NCBI RefSeq assembly: GCF_000744095.1
Contig: NZ_JQLI01000001.1
Coordinates: 3,038,001-3,102,000 of the forward strand
Reading direction: 5' to 3'
DNA: 64,000 nt
From: Cupriavidus necator A5-1
GTDB taxonomy: Bacteria; Pseudomonadota; Gammaproteobacteria; Burkholderiales; Burkholderiaceae
How positions within the stretch are numbered: position 1 is the first letter of the stretch; every line of letters begins with the position of its first letter. The translations under genes and the position numbers were made by a program. Of this stretch, positions 57,380 through 64,000 are shown piece by piece. The notes under the pieces were generated by a model. The model worked only from the letters and a program-made list of their open reading frames with translations. It ran no database searches and was not told the DNA's origin.

Positions 57380-58138
57380 TCAGTGATTCCGCAGGTCCGA
57401 CAGGAACTTCCTGGCACGATCGCTCTGCGGCTTCGAGAAGAAGCTGTCAGGTGTGCCGCTTTCCACCAGGCTTCCGTGGTCCATGAACCACACGCGATCG
57501 GCTACCTCGCGTGCAAAATTCATCTCGTGGGTTACGCACATCATGGTCATGCCGTCGCGCGCCAAGCTCTTCATCACCTGAAGGACCTCACCGACCATTT
57601 CCGGATCCAATGCGCTGGTGGGCTCGTCGAACAGCATGGCGGGCGGGTCCATGGCCAGGGCTCTTGCAATGGCAACCCGCTGCTGCTGTCCGCCGGAGAG
57701 CTGGCCCGGATAGGCATCGGCCTTGTTCGCCAATCCCACTCGCTCCAGCAACTGTCCGGCCCGATTCCTTGCCTCCGATTTCTTCTTGCCGAGCACAGTC
57801 ACCGGCGCCAGCATGATGTTCTCCGCCACCGAGATATGCGGGAACAGGTTGAAGCTCTGAAAGACAAAACCCACGTGGCTGCGGAACTTGTTGATATCCA
57901 CCGTCGGCGAATTGATGTCCTGGCCATCGAACTCGATGGTTCCGGCCTGGATCTCCTCCAGGCGGTTGACCGTACGGATCAGCGTGGATTTGCCAGAACC
58001 GGACGGGCCACAGACTACGATGACCTCGCCCCGCGACACCTCCGCCGAGATATCGTCCAGGGCGTGGTAGCCGCCGTACCACTTGTTGATGCCCTTGAAG
58101 CTGATCATTGGCTGCTTCGATGCTGCTGCGTATTGCAT
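57380..58138 (-). CDS. Polar amino acid ABC transporter ATP-binding protein
   Basis: A 252-residue ATPase of the GlnQ/HisP group. Walker A is GPSGSGKST (44-52), then [15 protein letters not shown], the signature LSGGQQQR, Walker [13 protein letters not shown] and the switch histidine CVTHEM. It powers import through the two permeases encoded just upstream. The ATG at 58138 has GGAGAC in front; an earlier ATG five codons upstream lacks one. It belongs to the operon starting at 63217. Confidence 0.92.
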   Translation of the reverse strand: MQYAAASKQPMISFKGINKWYGGYHALDDISAEVSRGEVIVVCGPSGSGKSTLIRTVNRLEEIQAGTIEFDGQDINSPTVDINKFRSHVGFVFQSFNLFPHISVAENIMLAPVTVLGKKKSEARNRAGQLLERVGLANKADAYPGQLSGGQQQRVAIARALAMDPPAMLFDEPTSALDPEMVGEVLQVMKSLARDGMTMMCVTHEMNFAREVADRVWFMDHGSLVESGTPDSFFSKPQSDRARKFLSDLRNH

Positions 58139-58163
58139 TGCGAATGTCTCCATGTAGCGCCGG

Positions 58164-58913
58164 TTACTCGGCGGCCACCGTCTGCGGCACTGCCGGCCGC
58201 TTCGTTGGTTTCGAGGAAGTCCCCGCACGTTTGCTTGCGATACGGCGTTCCACATGGCGCGCCAGGCTGCTCAGGGCAAAGCCGAGCACGAAGTAGACCA
58301 CCGCCAGGATCAGGAACACCTGGAACGGCTTGGTCAGCAGCATGGTGTTGACCTGGTTGGCCGCGAACGTCAGTTCGTTGACGCTGATGACATAGGCCAG
58401 CGAGGTGTCCTTGATGATCGAAATGAACTGGCTGATCATTGACGGAATCATGTTGTAGAGCGCCTGCGGCAGCACCACCTTGACCATGGTCTGCATGTAG
58501 GTCAGGCCTACCGCACGGGCTGCCTCGGTCTGCCCCTTAGGCAACCCCTCGATGCCGGCCCGCACGATCTCCGCCAGGTAAGCCGCCTCATAAAGCACCA
58601 GCGTCACCAGCATGGTGGTGAAACCGCTGACCGCCCTGCCTGTCAGCACGGGCACGAAGAAGTAGACCCAGAGAATAAACATGATCAGCGGGACACCGCG
58701 CACCAGGTAGATAAACCCGATGGCAGGCGAGCGTAGCCAGCGGAACGGCGAAATGCGCGCCAGCGCAACGGCCACGCCCAGCGGGAAGGCCAGTACCAGC
58801 CCCAGCGCGGACAACAGCAGCGTGATGGCCAGCCCGCCAAGCGGCCCGTGCGGGTACTGGCCGAGGAGAAGCATCTCCCCGTTGTCGCGAAGAATCGAAA
58901 TGATGCTTTCCAT
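58164..58913 (-). CDS. Polar amino acid ABC transporter permease 2
   Basis: A 249-residue inner-membrane protein with about five hydrophobic helices and the HisM/GlnP-type EAA loop ([23 protein letters not shown]). Its C-terminus is basic ([19 protein letters not shown]). It starts 2 bp after the stop of permease 1 with GAGGTGAGC in front. Together the two permeases form the channel for an amino acid, probably an acidic or hydroxy amino acid given the linked enzymes. Confidence 0.9.
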   Translation of the reverse strand: MESIISILRDNGEMLLLGQYPHGPLGGLAITLLLSALGLVLAFPLGVAVALARISPFRWLRSPAIGFIYLVRGVPLIMFILWVYFFVPVLTGRAVSGFTTMLVTLVLYEAAYLAEIVRAGIEGLPKGQTEAARAVGLTYMQTMVKVVLPQALYNMIPSMISQFISIIKDTSLAYVISVNELTFAANQVNTMLLTKPFQVFLILAVVYFVLGFALSSLARHVERRIASKRAGTSSKPTKRPAVPQTVAAE

Positions 58914-58915
58914 GC

Positions 58916-59608
58916 TCACCTCGCCTTGATCTGGTAGTGGCGCTCGAGTGCCGTGCCACAAGTCATGATCAGCACGGATATCCCTAGGTATGCGAGCGTC
59001 GTGAACAGGTAGACCTCGACCGTCCTGAAGGTATCGCTCTCGATCTGGCGGGTGACGTAGGTAAGCTCCAGCACGCCAATCGTCATGGCCAGGCTGGTGT
59101 TCTTGAACAGCAGCACCGTGTGGCTGATCAACGGCGGCAGCGCAATGCGGATCGCCTGCGGCAGGATCACCTTCCGGCATGCCTGCAGGTAGGTCATGCC
59201 CAGCGCGCGTGACGCCTCAAGCTGTGCCTTGGGGATCGACCGGATACCACCGCGGAGATCCTCGGACATGTAGGCCGCCATGCACAGTCCGATCGCGATG
59301 AACGCAAAGACGAACTCGCTATGGTTCTTGTTGAACCACTGCTGGACGCCCTCCGGCAGCAGCGTCGGGATGCCGAAGTACCAGAGGAAGATCTGGACCA
59401 GGATGGGAACGCTTTGGTGGTATTCGACGTAGGCGGCCACGGCCGCCTGGGCCCAGCGGACATGGCTGAGGCGGATAACCGCCAGCACGGTCCCGAGCGC
59501 CAGCGCCAGCATCCACGCGAGTACGGCAAGTTCGAGCATCGTCACTAGGCCGCCGGCGATCAGGCGGGGGTACTCGCCTTGCAACAGAATTGAGAAATCC
59601 AGGTTCAT
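58916..59608 (-). CDS. Polar amino acid ABC transporter permease 1
   Basis: A 230-residue inner-membrane protein of the HisQ/GlnP type with several hydrophobic helices and the EAA loop EASRALGMTYLQACRKVILPQAI, which docks on the ATPase. It is paired with permease 2. A strong terminator lies between it and the upstream binding-protein gene, so its expression is probably set lower than that of the receptor. Confidence 0.9.
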   Translation of the reverse strand: MNLDFSILLQGEYPRLIAGGLVTMLELAVLAWMLALALGTVLAVIRLSHVRWAQAAVAAYVEYHQSVPILVQIFLWYFGIPTLLPEGVQQWFNKNHSEFVFAFIAIGLCMAAYMSEDLRGGIRSIPKAQLEASRALGMTYLQACRKVILPQAIRIALPPLISHTVLLFKNTSLAMTIGVLELTYVTRQIESDTFRTVEVYLFTTLAYLGISVLIMTCGTALERHYQIKAR

Positions 59609-59629
59609 GCGCGTACAAAGTAGGTCGAC

Positions 59630-59657
59630 AAAAAAAGGGCCGGCACCGAGCCGGCCC
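59630..59657 (-). terminator. Terminator between binding-protein and permease genes
   Basis: Read on the minus strand: stem GGGCCGGC/GCCGGCCC with a five-base loop (59637-59657), followed by seven U (59630-59636). It lies 9 bp after the binding-protein stop inside a same-strand gene series. It would act as a partial terminator that raises receptor over membrane subunits. Confidence 0.82.
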
Positions 59658-59665
59658 GCCCGGGA

Positions 59666-60484
59666 TCAACCCTTGATCTGCTCTACCTTGAAGTCACGTC
59701 GCAACTTGTACGCGGTGCTACTGCCCAGCCACTTGTCGAAGATCTTCGAGGCTTCGCCGGACTTCTCCATCGACTGGAGCACGCCATTGACGTGGGTGAT
59801 GAAGGCGCTCTCGCCCTTGCGCATGCCCAGTCCCCATTGCTCGTGCATGACCGGAGGCTCGAGAATTTCGATCGGCGTGGAGGGGTCGGACTGCAGCTTG
59901 AACTTGACCAGCATCATCTCGCCGAGTGCGAGCCCCTCGACGCGGCCCTGCTGCAGCGCCAGGAAGGCGGTGGGGGCGTCCTGGAATGTCACCGTGCTCG
60001 CCGTCGGCACTGCCTTTTTCACGGCAGTCTCGGAGGTGGAGCCCTTGTTGGCACTGACGCGCTTGCCGGCGAGGTCGGCGACGGACTTGAAGCCTTCGGA
60101 GCGCTTCACTGCAACCTTGGTCAGGCTGACGTAATACTGGTCGCTGTAGGCGATCTGCTGGGCCCGCTCGGGCGTCCAGCCCAGCGCGGCCGCGAGGATG
60201 TCGACGCGCCCCTGCTGCAGCTCGGGAATGCGAGCGGCCACGGCGATCTGCTTGAGTTCGAGCTTGACGCCTAGGCTCCTGGCGATGGCATTGCAGAAGT
60301 CGACGTCATAGCCCTGCACCTCGCGAGTCTGCGGATTGCTGAAGCTGAAGGGCTCCACGGTGCCGAGCACGCCGCAAACCAGCGAACCACGCTGCCTGAT
60401 GTCCGCCAGCTGGTCCGCGAAAGCACTGGTTGCGGTCACGGACAGCGTGAGTGCAGCCATCGCGACTGCTGTGATCTTGCGCAT
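59666..60484 (-). CDS. Amino acid ABC transporter periplasmic binding protein
   Basis: A 272-residue type II binding protein of the GltI/GlnH group. It has a signal peptide (KITAVAMAALTLSVTATSAFADQ), then RGSLVCGVLGTVEPFSFSN, GYDVDFCNAIARSLGVKLEL, the ligand-contact segment GRVDILAAALGWTPERA, and ANKGSTSETAVKKAVP. It presents an amino acid to the permeases. The operon enzymes suggest a hydroxy or acidic amino acid. A GAGGAGAC site precedes the ATG. Confidence 0.9.
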   Translation of the reverse strand: MRKITAVAMAALTLSVTATSAFADQLADIRQRGSLVCGVLGTVEPFSFSNPQTREVQGYDVDFCNAIARSLGVKLELKQIAVAARIPELQQGRVDILAAALGWTPERAQQIAYSDQYYVSLTKVAVKRSEGFKSVADLAGKRVSANKGSTSETAVKKAVPTASTVTFQDAPTAFLALQQGRVEGLALGEMMLVKFKLQSDPSTPIEILEPPVMHEQWGLGMRKGESAFITHVNGVLQSMEKSGEASKIFDKWLGSSTAYKLRRDFKVEQIKG

Positions 60485-60526
60485 TTGCGTCTCCTCTTTG
60501 TATTTGTGGGCAAAACGGTCCCCTCC

Positions 60527-60546
60527 CCTGCAGCACGTGCTGCAGG
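60527..60546. promoter_or_regulatory. 20-bp perfect palindrome upstream of the binding-protein gene
   Basis: CCTGCAGCACGTGCTGCAGG, centred on CACGTG, lies between the aldehyde dehydrogenase stop and the binding-protein start, 42 bp before the latter. There is no T run on either side, so it is either a transcript-end hairpin or an operator. The role is undecided. Confidence 0.5.
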
Positions 60547-60571
60547 CGATGAGGCTTGGGAAAAACAGGAA

Positions 60572-62041
60572 TCAGCGGATGGTGAACGGATTGCCGGTGG
60601 CGACCCCCGTGTTGATCCACACACTCTTGGTCTGCAGGTACGACTCGATGGCGGCGATGCCGTTTTCCCGGCCGAGGCCCGAGTCCTTGTAGCCGCCGAA
60701 CGGCGACATGAAGCTGACGGCGCGATAGGTGTTCACCCAGACTGTGCCCGCCTGGATCTTCTCCGACATGCGGAAGGCCCGGCCGATATCGGAGGTCCAG
60801 ACCCCGGCGCCGAGCCCGTAGCAACTGTCGTTGGCAATCGCGATGGCTTCGGCTTCGTCCCGGAACTTCAGGATGGACAGCACCGGCCCGAAGACCTCCT
60901 CCTGCGCGATGCGCATCCCGGGCGAGACCCTGGCGAAGATGGTCGGCTCGACAAACCATCCCTCGCCGCAGGACGCCGGCTTACCGCCGAGCAGCAGTTC
61001 CGCGCCTTCATCCTGTGCGATCTTGATATACGACAGCACCTTTTCATACTGCGCCGGCGTCGTGATGGGCCCCACCTGCGTGGAGGCATTCATCGGGTTG
61101 CCCAGCTTTGCCGTGCTGGCAAGTGCCAGCAGCTTCCCGACAAAGACATCGTGGATATCTTCCTGCAGCAGCAGCCGTGAACCGGCGATGCAGGTCTGGC
61201 CGCTCGCAGCGAAGATGCCGGAGACTGCGCCGTTGACCGCGTCATCCAGGTTCGCATCGTTGAAGACGATGTTCGGCGACTTGCCGCCGAGCTCCAGGCT
61301 CACGTGCTTGAACTGCGCCGCACATTGCTGGTTGATCACGCGCCCGGTGGCATCGGAACCGGTAAAGGTCACCTTCTTGACCAGCGGATGGGTCACCAGC
61401 GGCGAGCCCACCTCCGCGCCAAACCCGGTCACGACGTTGAAGACGCCCGCGGGAAAGCCTGCTTCCTCGAACAGCAGCGCAAGCTCAAGCGCCGACACGG
61501 AGGTGAACTCCGACGGCTTCACCACCACGGTACATCCCGCGGCCAGGGCGGGCGCGATCTTCCACGCCAGCAGCATCAGCGGCGAGTTCCACGGCGTGAT
61601 GGCCGCCACTACGCCCAGCGGCTCGCGCCGCGTGTAGTTGAAGTAGCCCTTCTTGTCCAGGGGAATGACCGTGCCTTCAATCTTGTCGGCCAGGCCCCCG
61701 AAGTAATAGAACCACTGCGGCAGGTACTTGAGCTGCGCGCCCATCTCCGCCAGCAGCTTGCCGTTGTCCTGCACCTCGAACTCGGCCAGCCGCTCGGCAT
61801 CCCGGGCAATCAGGTCGCCGAGCTTGCGCAGCAGCGCGCCACGCTGCGTCGCCGTCATCTCTGACCACGGGCCGGAGCGGAACGCCACGTCGGCCGCCTG
61901 CACTGCGCGGTCGACATCCGCTTCGGTGCCGCGGGCCACTTCGGCCCAGGTCTTTCCAGTATAGGGGTTCTGGGTTTCAAACCAGCGGCCATCGCTCGCA
62001 TTCACGAAGGTGCCGTCGATGAACATTTGATACTGCTTCAT
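60572..62041 (-). CDS. Aldehyde dehydrogenase (NAD(P)-dependent)
   Basis: A 489-residue ALDH. Marks are ITPWNSPLMLLAWKIAPALAAGCTVVVKPSE, the general base Glu250 in LELGGKSP and the nucleophile Cys284 in GQTCIAG (34 residues apart, as in the family), and the closing FGGYKDSGLGREN. It oxidises an aldehyde to an acid; the aldehyde is probably the product of the decarboxylase encoded just upstream. Same strand, 32 bp gap. A CoA-acylating role is unlikely because the Glu is kept. Confidence 0.92.
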   Translation of the reverse strand: MKQYQMFIDGTFVNASDGRWFETQNPYTGKTWAEVARGTEADVDRAVQAADVAFRSGPWSEMTATQRGALLRKLGDLIARDAERLAEFEVQDNGKLLAEMGAQLKYLPQWFYYFGGLADKIEGTVIPLDKKGYFNYTRREPLGVVAAITPWNSPLMLLAWKIAPALAAGCTVVVKPSEFTSVSALELALLFEEAGFPAGVFNVVTGFGAEVGSPLVTHPLVKKVTFTGSDATGRVINQQCAAQFKHVSLELGGKSPNIVFNDANLDDAVNGAVSGIFAASGQTCIAGSRLLLQEDIHDVFVGKLLALASTAKLGNPMNASTQVGPITTPAQYEKVLSYIKIAQDEGAELLLGGKPASCGEGWFVEPTIFARVSPGMRIAQEEVFGPVLSILKFRDEAEAIAIANDSCYGLGAGVWTSDIGRAFRMSEKIQAGTVWVNTYRAVSFMSPFGGYKDSGLGRENGIAAIESYLQTKSVWINTGVATGNPFTIR

Positions 62042-62073
62042 GGCGCAGTGCTTTCCGGGTTCGGGTTGGCAGG

Positions 62074-62679
62074 CTAGAACGGCGCGAAGCCGAGATGCTC
62101 GCGGAAACGGTTCTTGACGAAGGTGCCATCGCGCGGCGGCAGCGCCCGCTGCGGCTCGTCGGTCGAGATATAGACCTGCGCCACGGTCATGCCGTCGGCC
62201 TGCTTGATGACTTGCGCGAGCTTGCCCAGCTCATCGATATCGGAAATTTCGAGCGTCGTCGGCACGCCGACAGCCTTCGCCACCTGGGCCAGGTTGGTGC
62301 CGAGGCTGGTGTGGCTCTGCTGCATACCGGTCTCGCCGAAGTGGCCGTTATCGAGAATCACGATATTCAGGTTCTTCTGCTGCTGCGCCGCTGCCGTCGC
62401 CAGGCTTCCGATGCCCATCAGCTGCTCGCCGTCACCGGTGATGGCGATCACGGTTTTCTCGGGCTGCGCGATGGCAAGGCCGAGCGCCAGCGAGGTGGAG
62501 CCGCCCATCGCGCCCCACAGGTAGAAATTGCCGGGACGGTCGCCGGCGGCAAACACATCGTATGAAGGCGAACCGAGGCCCGATACCACGAGCGCGTCAG
62601 GAAATTGCTTCAGCAGTTCGGCAACGAAGTTGCGGCGGTCAAGGCCGGGATTGGCGGGCTTGGAGGTAGAGGTAGTCAT
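62074..62679 (-). CDS. Thiamine-diphosphate decarboxylase, beta (TPP-binding) subunit
   Basis: A 201-residue C-terminal half of a phosphonopyruvate/sulfopyruvate decarboxylase-type enzyme. The ThDP/Mg motif is GDG at 82-84 through Asn111 (TGDGEQLMGIGS to LDNGHF), and the family start MGGSTSLALGLA precedes it. It pairs with the alpha subunit encoded 4 bp upstream, as in ComDE. The complex decarboxylates a 2-oxo acid to an aldehyde. Sulfopyruvate, phosphonopyruvate or a plain oxo acid are possible; sequence does not decide. The ATG at 62679 excludes an upstream overlap. Confidence 0.83.
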   Translation of the reverse strand: MTTSTSKPANPGLDRRNFVAELLKQFPDALVVSGLGSPSYDVFAAGDRPGNFYLWGAMGGSTSLALGLAIAQPEKTVIAITGDGEQLMGIGSLATAAAQQQKNLNIVILDNGHFGETGMQQSHTSLGTNLAQVAKAVGVPTTLEISDIDELGKLAQVIKQADGMTVAQVYISTDEPQRALPPRDGTFVKNRFREHLGFAPF

Positions 62680-62683
62680 AGGA

Positions 62684-63217
62684 TCAGCGCATCCACTTTT
62701 TACGGCCGATAAGGCTCTGGGACAGGAGAACGGCAACGCGGTTGCCAGCGTCGAAGGCGGAAACCAGGCCGGCGTCGACCAGCTCGGCGGCTTCATCCGG
62801 CGAGTTCACGCGATAGACCGTGATGCCCATCAGCTCCAGCGCGCGCTGGGTGGCCAGGCCCATCGGGTTCTGCCAGGGATTGAACTCAGCGTACTCGCCG
62901 CGCATGGTCACGAGGGTGAAGAATGGGAACTGGCAGCTCTCCAGCAGCGAGAACATGTTCACGCAGTTGCCGACACCGCTGCTCTGCATCAGCAGCACGG
63001 CGCGGTCTCCGCCCAGCCAGGCGCCGCTGACGACGCCCACGCCTTCTTCTTCGGTGGTCAGCACCACGTCGCGGATTTCCGGGTCGGCCTTGGCGCGTCG
63101 GATGACGTGCGAGTGGCCGGCGTCGGGCACGTAGGCCACCTGGCGCACGCCGTTTTGTTTGAGGGCCTGGAAGATGTCCTCTTGCCAGGCAAGGGGCTCA
63201 GAGTTGTTAGTCGTCAT
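62684..63217 (-). CDS. Thiamine-diphosphate decarboxylase, alpha (PYR-domain) subunit
   Basis: A 177-residue N-terminal half of the same decarboxylase. It has VAYVPDAGHSHVI, the cofactor-activating glutamate in TTEEEGVGVVSGAWLGG (about 56-58), LLMQSSGVGNCVNMFSLLESC and the closing RVAVLLSQSLIG, as in ComD/phosphonopyruvate decarboxylase alpha parts. It is the first gene of the eight-gene operon and lies divergent from the LysR gene at 63343. Confidence 0.83.
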   Translation of the reverse strand: MTTNNSEPLAWQEDIFQALKQNGVRQVAYVPDAGHSHVIRRAKADPEIRDVVLTTEEEGVGVVSGAWLGGDRAVLLMQSSGVGNCVNMFSLLESCQFPFFTLVTMRGEYAEFNPWQNPMGLATQRALELMGITVYRVNSPDEAAELVDAGLVSAFDAGNRVAVLLSQSLIGRKKWMR

Positions 63218-63261
63218 GGTCGCAAGTAGAGGAAAGGGGGACAACGTTTGCTATCATAGAG

Positions 63262-63289
63262 TTGACTAGCTAGCGATATGAAATACAAT
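63262..63289 (+). promoter_or_regulatory. Promoter of the LysR gene at 63343
   Basis: TTGACT (63262-63267) and TACAAT (63284-63289) with a 16-bp spacer form a near-consensus promoter pointing to the LysR gene; transcription would start near 63296. A 10-bp palindrome CAATTAATTG (63286-63295) overlaps the -10 and could be an autoregulatory LysR site. The region is AT-rich against its surroundings. Confidence 0.6.
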
Positions 63290-63342
63290 TAATTGATGCC
63301 TGCAATCACAAAGTTGAATGCCGGCCTGGAGCCTTCAGAGAT

Positions 63343-64000
63343 ATGGACATCAAGCAGCTTCGCGCCCTGTTAGCCATCGCCGAGACCGGCAGTGCCACCA
63401 AGGCGGCCGAGCTGCTGCGCATCGTGCAGCCGGCGGTTTCCAGGCACGTGCGCCTGCTCGAGGAGGAACTAGGTGTCGAACTGTTCGAGCGCGAGCGCCA
63501 CGGGATGGTCCTGACCGAGGCCGGCCGGACGCTGGTCGAATACGGCCGCAGGGCGCTGCAGGAACTCGACCGCGCCAAGGCAGAGATCATTCCGGCGCGG
63601 GGCGCGATTACTGGCACGGCCGTCATTGGGCTTCTCCCCAGCACTTGTGAGTTATTGGCAGCGGAGCTGGTTGCCACAGTCAAAGCCAGGCATCCGCAAC
63701 TGGTGGTGCGCATCAACGTGGGCTACGCAGGAAACCTGCTCCAGTGGCTCGAGGCCGGCGACGTCGAGGTCGCCCTGCTCTACGACACCAAGAGCTCTCC
63801 CGGCCTGCAGGTCGAAGCACTGCTCGATGAACAGCTCTACCTGGTGGGACCGGCAGGCACGCTTGCGCCAGGCGAGGAGCAAACCGTCGAGCGCTTCCGC
63901 GACCTGCCGCTGATCCTGCCCAACGCTCCGCACGGGTTGCGCAGCGTGGTCGAGCATGCCTGCGCGGTCGCCGGCTTCAGCCCCACGATCGCGGTCGAGA
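63343..64000 (+). CDS. LysR-type regulator, N-terminal part (cut by window end)
   Basis: The first 219 residues of a LysR protein; the rest lies beyond the window. The HTH is QLRALLAIAETGSATKAAELLRIVQPAVSRHVRLLEEELG. The effector domain begins ITGTAVIGLLPSTCELLAAELVATVKARHPQLVVRI. The HTH with QPAVSRHVRLLE resembles the NAC/Cbl-like group. It is divergent from the transporter/decarboxylase operon and probably controls it. The frame is open to the last base. Confidence 0.88.
   Translation, partial: MDIKQLRALLAIAETGSATKAAELLRIVQPAVSRHVRLLEEELGVELFERERHGMVLTEAGRTLVEYGRRALQELDRAKAEIIPARGAITGTAVIGLLPSTCELLAAELVATVKARHPQLVVRINVGYAGNLLQWLEAGDVEVALLYDTKSSPGLQVEALLDEQLYLVGPAGTLAPGEEQTVERFRDLPLILPNAPHGLRSVVEHACAVAGFSPTIAVE

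Overview
The window is high-GC DNA from a Burkholderiales bacterium, most likely a Cupriavidus (C. necator-like) secondary chromosome. The pointers are the FrcC/FrcB-zwf-pgi-sugar kinase cluster at the left edge, a neutral porin of the Burkholderiales type, four orphan Bug (TctC-like) periplasmic receptors without TctAB partners, and eight LysR regulators, most of them divergent from a small catabolic operon. No rRNA, tRNA, CRISPR array, intact insertion sequence or prophage was seen. The genus call is inference from gene content.

Layout. 1-5.4 kb: the end of a sugar ABC transporter (permease, binding protein) followed by zwf, pgi and a PfkB-type kinase, i.e. fructose/hexose uptake feeding the Entner-Doudoroff route. 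5.6-6.3 kb: a TumE-type toxin-antitoxin pair with a perfect palindrome at its start codon. 6.7-9.7 kb: a periplasmic binding protein coupled to a HAMP-PAS histidine kinase, with no response regulator nearby. 9.7-19.3 kb: a bacteriohemerythrin, then a catabolic block. The block has a porin, an MDR dehydrogenase and a cupin on the minus strand, and on the plus strand a Rieske oxygenase of the carbazole dioxygenase/2-oxoquinoline monooxygenase type, its reductase, an M20-like protein and an amidase. A MarR-like regulator closes it. It looks like an N-heterocycle or aromatic amide pathway.

19.4-46.5 kb: a run of LysR-controlled operons built from recurring parts: RraA-fold aldolase-like proteins (four copies), Bug receptors (four copies), a CoA-transferase with an HMG-CoA lyase-type enzyme, an aminotransferase, an FMN hydroxy-acid oxidase and a D-hydroxyacid dehydrogenase. 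In the middle (34.6-40.4 kb) is a seven-gene operon joining PxpBCA (5-oxoprolinase-type) to a biotin carboxylase, a biotin carrier and a second carrier-like protein that has lost the biotin lysine. A 39-bp upstream element is shared between this operon and the RraA/aminotransferase operon 4 kb away.

46.6-56.3 kb: a VanA/VanB-type oxygenase-reductase pair, then an itaconate-type degradation set (CoA-transferase, MaoC-like hydratase, citramalyl-CoA lyase-like, acyl-CoA dehydrogenase, LysR). This set is split by an AraC-like gene and the remains of a pyruvate carboxylase gene that has lost nearly all of its middle. 56.3-64 kb: an operon for an amino-acid ABC transporter, a threonine-deaminase-like lyase, a two-subunit thiamine-diphosphate decarboxylase and an aldehyde dehydrogenase. 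It reads as uptake, deamination, decarboxylation and oxidation of one unidentified amino acid, and is divergent from a LysR gene cut by the window edge.

Dispersed palindromic repeats (CTCTCCCGC core) lie after operon ends at 19.4, 32.4 and 40.4 kb. Product names rest on motifs and family resemblance read by eye; substrates are mostly inferred.
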